Positions 32,901 through 40,768 of a stretch of 54,224 nt of DNA are shown here, piece after piece (position 1 is the stretch's first letter; every line of letters begins with the position of its first letter). The notes beneath the pieces were generated by a model. That model was given only the letters and a program-made list of their open reading frames with translations, was not told the origin of the DNA and searched no databases. The translations under genes were made by a program, and so were the position numbers. The stretch is from Bacteroidetes bacterium UBA6661 (lineage in GTDB: Bacteria > Bacteroidota > Bacteroidia > AKYH767-A > OLB10). The stretch covers positions 1 to 54,224 of the forward strand of contig DKKR01000101.1 of the NCBI GenBank assembly GCA_002455375.1, in the 5' to 3' direction.

Positions 32901-33589
32901 AATGGCTGACTGCAAATGCTGTATTCGGAATTTTTCCTGCAGCAAACAAGGGTGATGATATTGAAGTGTTTGATGAGCTAAGAGAAAATAAAATTGCAAC
33001 ACTTCATACCATTCGTCAGCAGTCAGAAAGAGCAACAGGGCAGAAGAATATTGCATTGTCTGATTTTATTCATCCTTCAGATTATATTGGAGCCTTTGCT
33101 GTATCAACAGGCTTTGGAATAGAAAAATGGCTAAAGAAATTTGCAGACGATCATGATGATTATTCAGCCATCATGCTAAAAGTATTAGCCGACCGACTGG
33201 CAGAGGCATTTGCAGAGCATCTGCATGAACGGGTACGCAAAGAATTCTGGTGTTATACTACAGATGAGAATCTGAGCAGACAAGATTTAATCAAAGAAAA
33301 ATATCAGGGCATTCGTCCTGCTGCCGGCTATCCGGCACAGCCCGACCATACAGAGAAATATACACTTTGGAAATTGCTTGACGTAGAGAAAAATACAGGT
33401 ATTACGCTTACAGAACATTTGGCTATGTTTCCAACTGCTGCTGTCAGCGGATTGTATTTTGCACATCCCGAGTCGCACTATTTTGCAGTAGGAAAAATTC
33501 AGCGTGATCAGGTGGAGGATTATGCAAAGCGTAAATCAATGACTGTTGAAGAAGCTGAACAATGGCTGGGAAGTATTTTAGGTTATTAG
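29927..33589 (+). CDS. metH: Cobalamin-dependent methionine synthase, full length, 1220 aa
   Basis: Transfers a methyl group from methyl-tetrahydrofolate via cobalamin to homocysteine. All four modules are present. The homocysteine domain has zinc-binding GGCCGT near residue 306 and SIGLNCALG. The pterin domain begins FMNVGERTNVTGSKKF. The cobalamin domain has GDVHDIGKN, its axial His near residue 761, and the GLITPSLDEM loop. The C-terminal SAM reactivation domain includes RPAAGYPAQPDH and FAHPESHYFAVGKI. Length matches E. coli MetH. Control by the upstream SAM riboswitch fits its role in supplying methionine and SAM. Confidence 0.98.
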   Translation: MKNIKIELEKRILVIDGAMGTMIQRYKLEEADYRGKRFADWKSDLKGNNDLLSLTKPEIIAAIHLEYLEAGADIIETNTFNAQKISLADYHMELLAYELNFESAKIARQAVELYKSKHKSDKAFYVAGAIGPTNRTLSLSPDVNRPGFRAVSWDQMVDAYTEQINGLIDGGADLLLVETIFDTLNAKAALVAIQNVMEQKKVDLPVMISGTITDASGRTLSGQTVEAFLNSVSHVNLLSIGLNCALGAKEMRPYLEELSEKAPFYISCYPNAGLPNQFGEYDETPHQMCVQIDDFLQSGFVNIIGGCCGTTPDHIKHIAEHAKKHKPRRIPKIEPYLRLSGLEAVTLRPDSNFMNVGERTNVTGSKKFLRLIKDNKYDEALSVAREQVEGGAQAIDINMDEGMLDAVEAMTTFLNLIAAEPDISKVPVMVDSSKFEVLEAGLKCIQGKGIVNSISLKGGEDQFIHEAKTVKKYGAAVIVMLFDENGQADSTPRRIGIAKRAYDILVNKVNFPPQDIIFDPNIFPVATGLEEHRENAISYFEASKWIKENLPFAKISGGVSNVSFSFRGNDPIREAIHAVFLFYGIKNGMDMGIVNPSQLIVYDEIEKDILALVEDVILNRTEDATEKLLAKAEELKLSQSATDKNTKKGNTSANAWRSEDLQSRITHSLIKGIDEFVNQDMEEARQQVSKALEVIEGHLMIGMGVVGDLFGQGKMFLPQVVRSARVMKKAVAYLTPFIEAEKVKGQSKGKIVLATVKGDVHDIGKNIVGVVLACNNYEIVDLGVMVAADKILQAARDHKADVIGVSGLITPSLDEMVHVAKEMEREKFTMPLLIGGATTSKVHTAVKIEPNYSGVVVHVNDASRSVPVVSSLLSAEQKDMFIEEVKAENERTRSYHKAERSKGKFLSLKEAQQNKYELNGAVVTEPKFKGVKVFSDYDLSLLTEYIDWTPFFIAWEMKGSYPKILSDPQRGQEAQKLFDDAQTMLQRIVKEKWLTANAVFGIFPAANKGDDIEVFDELRENKIATLHTIRQQSERATGQKNIALSDFIHPSDYIGAFAVSTGFGIEKWLKKFADDHDDYSAIMLKVLADRLAEAFAEHLHERVRKEFWCYTTDENLSRQDLIKEKYQGIRPAAGYPAQPDHTEKYTLWKLLDVEKNTGITLTEHLAMFPTAAVSGLYFAHPESHYFAVGKIQRDQVEDYAKRKSMTVEEAEQWLGSILGY

Positions 33590-33654
33590 TTTGCGGTGGT
33601 TATTCTTACAAATTTAATTCCTTCCAAGACTGATTTTCCTTCAACCAAAAAAGC

Positions 33655-33662
33655 TATTTTTG
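33655..33662 (+). promoter_or_regulatory. Promoter -7 element TATTTTTG of the acyl-CoA dehydrogenase gene
   Basis: A TAnnTTTG match 18 bases before the ATG at 33681. No clear -33 element. Confidence 0.4.
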
Positions 33663-33680
33663 CAGACTAAAATTTAAAAT

Positions 33681-34859
33681 ATGTCAAAAGACAGGTTTCA
33701 GGCACCGGATTATTATTTAATGGATGAATTATTAACGGATGAACATAAGTTGATTCGCGACAGCGTGCGCGAGTGGGTAAAGAAAGAAGTATCACCAATA
33801 ATAGAAGATGCTTGTCAGAAATGTGAGTTCCCAAAACATCTGATAAAAGGATTGGCAGAAGTAGGAGCTTTTGGTCCTTATATTCCAACAGAATATGGTG
33901 GTGGAGGATTGGATCAGATCAGCTATGGTTTGATTATGCAGGAATTGGAGCGTGGCGACAGTGGCATTCGCTCTACAGCATCGGTACAAAGTTCATTGGT
34001 GATGTATCCTATTTATACTTACGGTAGCGAAGCACAACGTAAAAAATATTTACCCAAACTTGCTTCAGGTGAATGGATGGGGTGTTTTGGTCTTACAGAG
34101 CCTGATCATGGGTCAAATCCCGGAGGCATGGTGACCAACATAAAAGATAAAGGTGATCATTATTTACTCAATGGTGCTAAGATGTGGATTAGCAATGCAC
34201 CGTTTGCGCAGGTTGCAGTAGTGTGGGCCAAAGACGAGGAAGGTGTTATCAGAGGTTTAATTGTAGAGCGTGGCATGAAAGGATTTACAACACCTGAAAC
34301 ACATGGAAAATGGAGTTTACGTGCAAGTGCAACGGGTGAGTTGGTTTTTGATAATGTAGAAGTACCTAAAGAAAATTTATTGCCTAATGTAAAAGGCTTA
34401 AAAGGACCATTAGGTTGTTTGAACAGTGCACGTTATGGTATTGCATGGGGGGCCTTGGGTGCAGCAATGGATTGTTATGACAGTGCTTTGCGTTATGCAA
34501 AAGAGCGTAAACAATTCGGACGACCAATTGGCGGCTTTCAGCTTCAGCAGAAAAAACTTGCTGAAATGCTGACAGAAATTACCAAAGGTCAGTTGTTGGT
34601 ATGGCGGCTTGGAAAGTTAAAGAATGAAAACAGAGCCAATCCTGCACAAATAAGTATGGCTAAACGTAACAATGTACACACTGCATTGTGGTGTGCTCGC
34701 GAAGCGCGACAGATACATGGCGGTATGGGTATCACGGGTGAATATCCGATTATGCGCCACATGATGAATCTAGAATCGGTAATTACTTACGAAGGTACAC
34801 ACGACATACATTTGCTGATAACAGGAATGGATATTACTGGCGAGAATGCTTTTACCTGA
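33681..34859 (+). CDS. gcdH: Glutaryl-CoA dehydrogenase-type acyl-CoA dehydrogenase, 392 aa
   Basis: FAD enzyme that oxidises and decarboxylates glutaryl-CoA to crotonyl-CoA in lysine/tryptophan breakdown. Distinctive GCDH segments are RSTASVQSSLVMYPIY (substrate-carboxylate Arg near residue 97), GCFGLTEPDHGSNP, GKWSLRASATGELVFDNVEVP, GCLNSARYGIAWG and MNLESVITYEGTHDIH with catalytic Glu near residue 371. These match mammalian GCDH far better than short-chain ACDs. Length is normal. No other genes of that pathway are adjacent. Confidence 0.9.
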   Translation: MSKDRFQAPDYYLMDELLTDEHKLIRDSVREWVKKEVSPIIEDACQKCEFPKHLIKGLAEVGAFGPYIPTEYGGGGLDQISYGLIMQELERGDSGIRSTASVQSSLVMYPIYTYGSEAQRKKYLPKLASGEWMGCFGLTEPDHGSNPGGMVTNIKDKGDHYLLNGAKMWISNAPFAQVAVVWAKDEEGVIRGLIVERGMKGFTTPETHGKWSLRASATGELVFDNVEVPKENLLPNVKGLKGPLGCLNSARYGIAWGALGAAMDCYDSALRYAKERKQFGRPIGGFQLQQKKLAEMLTEITKGQLLVWRLGKLKNENRANPAQISMAKRNNVHTALWCAREARQIHGGMGITGEYPIMRHMMNLESVITYEGTHDIHLLITGMDITGENAFT

Positions 34860-34873
34860 TAAGGGAAAAGAAA

Positions 34874-35602
34874 CTAAAGCGTTAGTGCAGTAGCTGCAGA
34901 AATTTTTTTGCTTTGCTTGTTTTGAATAAATGCAATCAGTTGAAAATTCTTATTCAGTTCAAGCTTATTGGTTTTTAATAGCAGTGTTCCTTTTGTGGCA
35001 ACAGGATATACTTCGTAAAGCCTCACTACGTTGTCTTGTACCAACGTTCTTCCAATGTTTTCACCTTTTGTAATTTTTGTGGTAACACTTTTTTGAACTA
35101 CGGCAACAATAATATTGGCATTGATATCTGCTTTGCCGGCAGTGTAGTTAAGGTGCAAGGTGTCGTTCAATGTTTTCTCTACAGTAATTGTTAGTTTTTG
35201 TTTGGAAACAGCTTTTAATCCTTTTTCAATTTCTGAATTCAGACGCTTGCTGTCGGAACCTACAAAGCCTGTGTTGCCGTTAACAAACACCTGTGGTGTA
35301 AACACTTCATTGCTGCCTGTTGCACTAACATAATTATTCTGTCGTCTTGAATATTTAATGCTGCTGTATGGATCTTTCCAGCCATATTTATTCCAGTAGT
35401 CAACATGAAAGCTTAAAAAATAAACAGGTTTGTTATTCTTTACAGCATCATCCATTTCTTTTTTCACAACTTTTTCTGCTGCCGGACAACTTCCACATCC
35501 CTGTGAGGTGAATAGTTCTACCACAGCAAAACCACTTCCCGTTTGCTGTGCTAAAGCAGTTGATGACAACAGTGTTAGAAGAATGAATAAAAATCTTTTC
35601 AT
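34874..35602 (-). CDS. DUF1223-type secreted thioredoxin-fold protein, 242 aa
   Basis: The signal peptide ends at ALAQQ. The start of the mature protein, VVELFTSQGCGSCPAAEKV, has a CGSC pair in a thioredoxin-like position. It is followed by FHVDYWNKYGWKDPYSS and TPQVFVNG (cis-Pro region), which identify DUF1223. The C-terminal about 100 residues form a beta domain. The protein probably acts in the periplasm as a thiol-dependent redox protein, but the family has no settled function. Confidence 0.82.
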   Translation of the reverse strand: MKRFLFILLTLLSSTALAQQTGSGFAVVELFTSQGCGSCPAAEKVVKKEMDDAVKNNKPVYFLSFHVDYWNKYGWKDPYSSIKYSRRQNNYVSATGSNEVFTPQVFVNGNTGFVGSDSKRLNSEIEKGLKAVSKQKLTITVEKTLNDTLHLNYTAGKADINANIIVAVVQKSVTTKITKGENIGRTLVQDNVVRLYEVYPVATKGTLLLKTNKLELNKNFQLIAFIQNKQSKKISAATALTL

Positions 35603-35690
35603 GAATACTTATCAATAACGCAAAAATGAAGAAAATTATATTAGTTTACATGTGGTATCCATGAAGTTATAAGCAAGTAGGATTTGATTT

Positions 35691-36287
35691 TCAGGCATTA
35701 TCTCTCCATCGCCACAGATACATGCATGCATAAGTTCTGTAAGGTGCCCATTGCTCAGAGATTGATAATATTCGCAAGCGCAACTTTTTCTTGTCGGCAA
35801 TTTTTATTTTGTAAAGTCCGATTACAGATTGTTGAATACCATAATCGTCAACAGAAAAAACATCTTCGCGACCTAAGGTAAACATCATTATCATTTCTGC
35901 CGTCCAGCGGCCTACACCTTTTATCTGTGTGATGTATTCAATAAATTCGTCATTACTCATTTTATTTACTTTGTTCAACTGCAAACTGTTTTTCAATGCA
36001 AATGCGGCAATATTTTTAATGTAACTTGCTTTTGAATTACTCAAACCAAGACTTCTTAAAGATTCAGTTGTTGCCTCAAGTACTTTTTCTGGAGTAGGCT
36101 TTCCATCAAATAAATCATAGAAACGCTGCTTTATTACGTCAGCAACTTTAACTGACAACTGTTGTGATATAATTGAACCACATAAACTCAAAAACAAGTC
36201 TTTTCTTTTTTTAAGCTCCACAGTTCCATGTTGCTTAATTATAGGTGCTAATTTTTTATCTTTAGAAAGGTGTTTGATATATTCCAT
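35691..36287 (-). CDS. DNA-3-methyladenine glycosylase II (AlkA/HhH-GPD type), 198 aa
   Basis: Base-excision repair enzyme that removes alkylated purines. The helix-hairpin-helix is ITQIKGVGRWTAEMIMMF and the catalytic Asp is in FSVDDYGIQ. The N-terminal half contains LCGSIISQQLSVKVADVI, typical of the HhH-GPD fold. There is no Ada or extra N-terminal AlkA domain, so it is the short form. The ATG at 36287 (MEYIKHLSKD) is preferred to a TTG at 36320. Confidence 0.88.
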   Translation of the reverse strand: MEYIKHLSKDKKLAPIIKQHGTVELKKRKDLFLSLCGSIISQQLSVKVADVIKQRFYDLFDGKPTPEKVLEATTESLRSLGLSNSKASYIKNIAAFALKNSLQLNKVNKMSNDEFIEYITQIKGVGRWTAEMIMMFTLGREDVFSVDDYGIQQSVIGLYKIKIADKKKLRLRILSISEQWAPYRTYACMYLWRWRDNA

Positions 36288-36506
36288 ATTCAAAATTTCG
36301 GCTAATGTATCACACTTCAAAAAATAATCTTTGTCCTAACAAACTTTTAACATTCTATTATTTAGTACTCAACAAATCACTAAATTAATTTCGGCTTTTC
36401 TGTTCTATATTTTATTCTCTCCTTCCAACATTCCAAATATTGTAAGCTTCAAATCTTATAAACATACACTAATATTCTTTAATTTGCAGTTTCATTAGTT
36501 AAAGAC

Positions 36507-37142
36507 ATGCAGATAAAGAAATTTACATTTAATCCTTTTGAGGAAAACACGTATATTGTTTATGATGAAACATCACAATGTGCCATTATAGATCCGGGAT
36601 GTTATATGCCTGAAGAAAAAGAGGAGTTGCTCGGTTTTATTGCAGAACAAAAGCTCAATCCTGTTTTATTATTGAATACACATTGCCATGTAGATCATAT
36701 TTTCGGAAACAAACTTATCTATGATACTTTTGGATTAAAACCACAATTTCATCAATTAGAGTTAAGATTGCTTGAAGCTGCAGGTGAATACAGTAAGCAG
36801 TGGGGAATATTTTTGGAACCATCACCAGCTGCAGAAAAATATTTGAATGAAGGTGATGTCATTTCATTTGGTAATGTTTCATTGGAGATATTATTTACAC
36901 CGGGCCACAGCCCCGGAAGTTTATGTTTTTATCATAAACAACAGAAAATAATTATTGGAGGTGATGTGCTGTTTCAGATGAGTATAGGTCGTTATGATTT
37001 GCCCGGTGGTGATGAACAAACGCTTTTAAATAGCATCAGAGCAAAATTATTTACATTACCTGCTGATGTAAAAGTACTGCCCGGTCATGGTCCCGAAACA
37101 ACTATAGGATTTGAAAAAATGTACAATCCATTTTTAGTTTAA
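36507..37142 (+). CDS. Metallo-beta-lactamase-fold hydrolase (glyoxalase II-like), 211 aa
   Basis: Zinc hydrolase of the glyoxalase II/YcbL group. The metal site is THCHVDH (residues 58-64). The second His lies in TPGHSPGS, the bridging Asp in IGGDVLF, and a final His in LPGHGPET. Without the C-terminal glutathione-binding domain of true GloB it is the short type, which may hydrolyse thioesters of low-molecular-weight thiols. Bacillithiol is plausible here because bshA is present, but that is inference. Confidence 0.88.
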   Translation: MQIKKFTFNPFEENTYIVYDETSQCAIIDPGCYMPEEKEELLGFIAEQKLNPVLLLNTHCHVDHIFGNKLIYDTFGLKPQFHQLELRLLEAAGEYSKQWGIFLEPSPAAEKYLNEGDVISFGNVSLEILFTPGHSPGSLCFYHKQQKIIIGGDVLFQMSIGRYDLPGGDEQTLLNSIRAKLFTLPADVKVLPGHGPETTIGFEKMYNPFLV

Positions 37143-37150
37143 GGTGTAAA

Positions 37151-37193
37151 AAACAAAGAAGGCACGAGCGAAACGCCCGCGCCTTCTTTGTTT
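37151..37193. terminator. Bidirectional intrinsic terminator between convergent genes
   Basis: AAACAAAGAAGGC pairs perfectly with GCCTTCTTTGTTT (13 bp) with a GC-rich inner part. The A-rich 5' side and T-rich 3' side provide U-tracts on both strands. It separates the MBL hydrolase gene from the convergent TPR-like gene. Confidence 0.85.
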
Positions 37194-37231
37194 ATAAATA
37201 TTACAACTTTCTAAACCTTCAAAACTAAAGT

Positions 37232-37870
37232 CTATTTCTTGCACTCATCAAGCATTTTCTGTGCAAACTCTTTTCCCCAGTTTGGCATCATGGCATTAGC
37301 CGGTTTAAATGCATTAAATTTCTCTATTGCCTTTTCAAGAATGGGTAATGCCTTGGCTTTGCCACCACCAAATTGTTCAGGTGTAAACAACAGTCCTGTA
37401 CCTTGTAGAAAATAGGGACGTGGATTTTCGGGATTCAGTTCAATAGCATGTGCTGTAAGCATTCCTGCTTCCATACCCAACTTCTGTCCGCGTGTTGCAG
37501 GGTCAATACCAATTTTCATAGAGGTTATCCACGATTGCAGTGTAACAATCTCTGAATTATCAGGCGAAAGTTTATCTGCTTTGTTTGCGATTTCAAGTGC
37601 TTTGTCTAAAACTGCATCTTTCTTTACATTGTCTTTTTCATCGTTTGCAGAAAGTACTAAAGCATAAGATTGATAATATAAAGGCAACCACTCTTTGGTT
37701 TCTGCATTAGCAATGCGCTCAAATGCATTGGCGGCATTTACAAAGTCAGTACCTGCTTTTGCTTTATCAAGCAAATCAATTTGTTTAACCATTGTTTTTT
37801 CAAACTTGCTATTGCTTTGTGCAAACATGTTGCCTGCAATAAGGAGTAAAAGGAATGTGATTTTTTTCAT
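37232..37870 (-). CDS. Periplasmic TPR-like protein, 212 aa
   Basis: The signal peptide ends at GNMFAQ. The rest is helical with TPR-like periodicity (ALVLSANDEKDNVKKDAVLDKALEIANKADKL, AIELNPENPRPYFLQGTG). It ends in LDECKK. A scaffold or binding role is likely. It begins 27 bases after the TonB-dependent receptor gene on the same strand and is probably in its operon, so it may assist that receptor. Confidence 0.78.
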   Translation of the reverse strand: MKKITFLLLLIAGNMFAQSNSKFEKTMVKQIDLLDKAKAGTDFVNAANAFERIANAETKEWLPLYYQSYALVLSANDEKDNVKKDAVLDKALEIANKADKLSPDNSEIVTLQSWITSMKIGIDPATRGQKLGMEAGMLTAHAIELNPENPRPYFLQGTGLLFTPEQFGGGKAKALPILEKAIEKFNAFKPANAMMPNWGKEFAQKMLDECKK

Positions 37871-37897
37871 TGTATTTATAATTTAATTTGAATTTTT

Positions 37898-40054
37898 TTA
37901 TTCTGTTCTGTCTTCTCCGAAGCTGATAAATACTCCTATAAAAAAGGAACGTTTAGAAGTCGCGCCAACAGCACTTCTTCTCAACCCATCTGTGCTGTAG
38001 CGATAACTGTATGCACTTTCAATACCTAACACATTGTTTACGGCAGCAGATATAACTGTAAAGTGTCTGCCAATGGATGTTAAGTAGCTCCATGTTAAAC
38101 TCAGGTTGTTATAGTCGTTAGTGCGATCGGAAAGAAAATTATTTTCATTGGTTTTATTTGGGTTATAATAAGGTCTTCCAGCTGCATAAACATAGGTAAA
38201 GCCAATACTGCTTCTCAATTTTGGAAACCAACGTTTCATCACTACACTCACCACATGTTTCGAGGCAAAAGTGGGTTGCACTTCAAACGGATAGTATAAA
38301 TATTTCCGCTTAGTGTCGAGGAACGAATATGAAACCCAATAATCTACATATTTAAAGGTTTGCTTATCGCGCCAGAAAAAGTCAATTCCTTGTGCAAAGC
38401 CTTTTCCATCATCACCGGTTGCAAATGCTGTGGCATACACATTCGATGCCATATTAGTTGTCTGCACTAAGTGATTGTATTTTTTATAATATGCTTCAAC
38501 ACGAAAGGTTCTTTTTTCATTTACATACTGATAGTTCAAGATGTAATGTGTTGCTTTTTCAAAGTGATCAAGGTTGGTAAAGATAAGATAATTTTTATCA
38601 GGTGTCTGATAGTAGTCACCATAGGCAACATTCAACTGATCAAACTTTCCTAATTTATAAGCAACACTGATGCGCGGTGCAAGATTACTTGCACGAAGCA
38701 GGTATGAGTTTTCTACTCTTATTCCGGCACGCGCCACTAATTTTCTTGTGATGTAAGCATCGCCCTCCAGAAAAACTGCCGTAAACATTTCGGTGCTGTC
38801 CACTCTGAAATTATTATAGAGGTTACTGAAGTCATTATACTTTACTTCTGCGCCACCACGTATGGAGCTCAACTCACTAATAGAACGTGACACTACTGCA
38901 CGACCTTGCCACAGTTGATTACTGAAAAGAAGATGTTGTGGTCTGGCATAAATACGATTAATATCCTTGCTATAGGATCCTGCTGCCTGCACAGTCCATT
39001 TATTCAACACTTCTTTATATGATAATGTGGAGAAGATGTTGTAGTTATTGAGACCAAAATGATTTTTACTTTTTCCGGTAACGTCTTCCAGATTTTCGAA
39101 GTTGAGAGAGAGGTCGCTGTACTGATAATTGATAAAAGCTTTGATGATTCCTGTTTCAGATGTCTTATGTCTGAATATGGCAGAGCTGCTGAAAGTTTGA
39201 GGAGGAGAATCCCAGTCGCGGTTTTGTTTTATTATGGCAAAATAGGGTGCAAGGTTAAAGTAATTTGCAAATACACCTGCAGATGTTTTTTTCCAGCGAT
39301 GCATGTAGCCACCACCACCGCCAACAGACATGATGCCAATGTTTCCGATAGAACGTGGTGGAAGGTCTTCGCTTTCCAATGCCAGCACCGATGACATGGC
39401 CTGACCGTATTGAGCAGAATAACCTCCGGTGCTGAAGTTTGTGCCTTTAAACATGAATGGTGAAAACCTGCTGCGTTGCGGTACATCAGGAACACTTGAG
39501 AAATATGGGTTGGCAACTTCTATTCCATCAATGAGCGTTTTAGCTTCTGCTGCATCGCCACCACGAACAAAAAGCCCTTCCTGATCCTGCGTAGGTTGTG
39601 TGCCCGGTAATGTTTGCAATGCTCCATAAATATCACCTTGCGAACCTGCTGTAGTAACGATATCTAATGGTCGTAAGATGACCATTTTCTTTTCATCACT
39701 TGCTTCAAAAGCTCCGGCTGTAATAGTAACAGTATTCAGTTCATTACTTGTTTCTTTTAGTTTGAAATTTATTTCAATGGCATCACCCTGAAGTTTTATT
39801 TTTTTATCTGATGGACTAAAGCCAATCAGGCTGCAAACGATTATCACATCGCCCGTCTCATCAGAGGTGAATTGAAATTTTCCGGAGGCATCGCTACTGG
39901 CACCATCATAGCTGTCGCGGATAACAATGTTAGCTCCTGCAACAGGATTATTTTTTTGATCGGTGACTGTTCCTGAAATTTTAGTTTGTGCGGTTGCTGA
40001 TTGGATGATAATTAAAAAAAACAACCAACTGATTACATGCTTTGATAAATACAT
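37898..40054 (-). CDS. TonB-dependent outer-membrane receptor, 718 aa
   Basis: The signal peptide ends at SATAQ. Residues about 24-105 form a carboxypeptidase-regulatory-like domain (ISGTVTDQKNNPVAGANIVIRD). The plug follows (ALQTLPGTQPTQDQEGLFVRGGDAAEAKTLIDG...), then a barrel ending ...KRSFFIGVFISFGEDRTE. It is short for a SusC-type receptor and has no SusD partner, so it more likely imports a metal chelate, vitamin or peptide than a glycan. The substrate is unknown. A complete promoter lies upstream. Confidence 0.92.
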   Translation of the reverse strand: MYLSKHVISWLFFLIIIQSATAQTKISGTVTDQKNNPVAGANIVIRDSYDGASSDASGKFQFTSDETGDVIIVCSLIGFSPSDKKIKLQGDAIEINFKLKETSNELNTVTITAGAFEASDEKKMVILRPLDIVTTAGSQGDIYGALQTLPGTQPTQDQEGLFVRGGDAAEAKTLIDGIEVANPYFSSVPDVPQRSRFSPFMFKGTNFSTGGYSAQYGQAMSSVLALESEDLPPRSIGNIGIMSVGGGGGYMHRWKKTSAGVFANYFNLAPYFAIIKQNRDWDSPPQTFSSSAIFRHKTSETGIIKAFINYQYSDLSLNFENLEDVTGKSKNHFGLNNYNIFSTLSYKEVLNKWTVQAAGSYSKDINRIYARPQHLLFSNQLWQGRAVVSRSISELSSIRGGAEVKYNDFSNLYNNFRVDSTEMFTAVFLEGDAYITRKLVARAGIRVENSYLLRASNLAPRISVAYKLGKFDQLNVAYGDYYQTPDKNYLIFTNLDHFEKATHYILNYQYVNEKRTFRVEAYYKKYNHLVQTTNMASNVYATAFATGDDGKGFAQGIDFFWRDKQTFKYVDYWVSYSFLDTKRKYLYYPFEVQPTFASKHVVSVVMKRWFPKLRSSIGFTYVYAAGRPYYNPNKTNENNFLSDRTNDYNNLSLTWSYLTSIGRHFTVISAAVNNVLGIESAYSYRYSTDGLRRSAVGATSKRSFFIGVFISFGEDRTE

Positions 40055-40074
40055 TTGATTCGGTTATGGTTAAA

Positions 40075-40104
40075 CAAAGGTAAAAGATTTAATTGTTTTG
40101 TCAA
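40075..40104 (-). promoter_or_regulatory. Promoter of the TonB-receptor operon
   Basis: On the minus strand TTG (plus 40102-40104), 19-base spacer, TACCTTTG (plus 40075-40082), ending 20 bases before the receptor ATG. Both elements and the spacing match the Bacteroidota consensus. Confidence 0.75.
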
Positions 40105-40108
40105 GCTC

Positions 40109-40693
40109 TTATTTTTTTGTCAGTGTCTGTAAATATTCCTGTGCAGTCTTTATTAATTTGTTGTACCATGCTTCGCCATACTTTCTGGTCAGCGCTGTTT
40201 TCAGAAATTCATACACCCTCACTTTTTCTTTCTTGCCCAACTTACATGCAGGACTGCAAACTTCCCATTCATGATAGTTTAATGCATCACCCGATTTTGT
40301 TTTTAAAACACGTATAGGATAAAGATGACAGCTGATAGGCTTGTAGAATTTAATTTTTTTATCTCGGTATGCTTTTTCGATTCCACACAGTGCAATACCA
40401 TTTTCAAAAACAGTGTAGGCGCATGGTCCACCGGGCCACATCAATGGTGTCACCCATTCATCATCATCATCTTTTAGATAAAACCCCTGCGCTTCAATTG
40501 CTTTTATTCCCTCGTCAGTTAAATAAGGTTTAACTTTCGGATAAACTTTTTCCAACGCTTTCAACTCATCTTCTTCCAATGGTGCACCCGATTCGCCTTC
40601 TACACAACATGCTCCTTTACACTTAGAAAGATCGCAAATAAATTTCTCTGTAATAACCTGGTCAGATACCAGTATGTCATCAACTTTTAACAC
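40109..40693 (-). CDS. DUF3109-family cysteine-rich protein, 194 aa
   Basis: The conserved segment KFICDLSKCKGACCVEGESGAPLE, with the later CGIEKAYRDKKIKFYKPISCHLYPIR and WEVCSPACKLG, identifies DUF3109. The eight or so cysteines suggest a metal or Fe-S site related to the YkgJ pattern. The protein is cytoplasmic. The start is placed at GTG 40693 (V-L-K-V-D-D-I-L) by similarity to family N-termini. The upstream in-frame TTG at 40711 overlaps the promoter element TACCTTTG and is less likely. Confidence 0.85.
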   Translation of the reverse strand: MLKVDDILVSDQVITEKFICDLSKCKGACCVEGESGAPLEEDELKALEKVYPKVKPYLTDEGIKAIEAQGFYLKDDDDEWVTPLMWPGGPCAYTVFENGIALCGIEKAYRDKKIKFYKPISCHLYPIRVLKTKSGDALNYHEWEVCSPACKLGKKEKVRVYEFLKTALTRKYGEAWYNKLIKTAQEYLQTLTKK

Positions 40694-40708
40694 CGGTTTA
40701 TTTTTTGG

Positions 40709-40716
40709 CAAAGGTA
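40709..40716 (-). promoter_or_regulatory. Promoter -7 element TACCTTTG of the DUF3109 gene
   Basis: A perfect TAnnTTTG match on the minus strand, 15 bases above the GTG start at 40693. It lies back to back with the ABC ATPase promoter. Confidence 0.5.
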
Positions 40717-40731
40717 AAACTTCGTGGCATT

Positions 40732-40762
40732 TTGAGGAAGGACGTCAAATATTATAACTTTG
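40732..40762 (+). promoter_or_regulatory. Promoter of the ABC ATPase gene
   Basis: TTG (40732-40734), 20-base spacer, TAACTTTG (40755-40762). It ends 6 bases before the ATG at 40769, predicting a leaderless or very short-leader transcript. Confidence 0.65.
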
Positions 40763-40768
40763 CGCATC

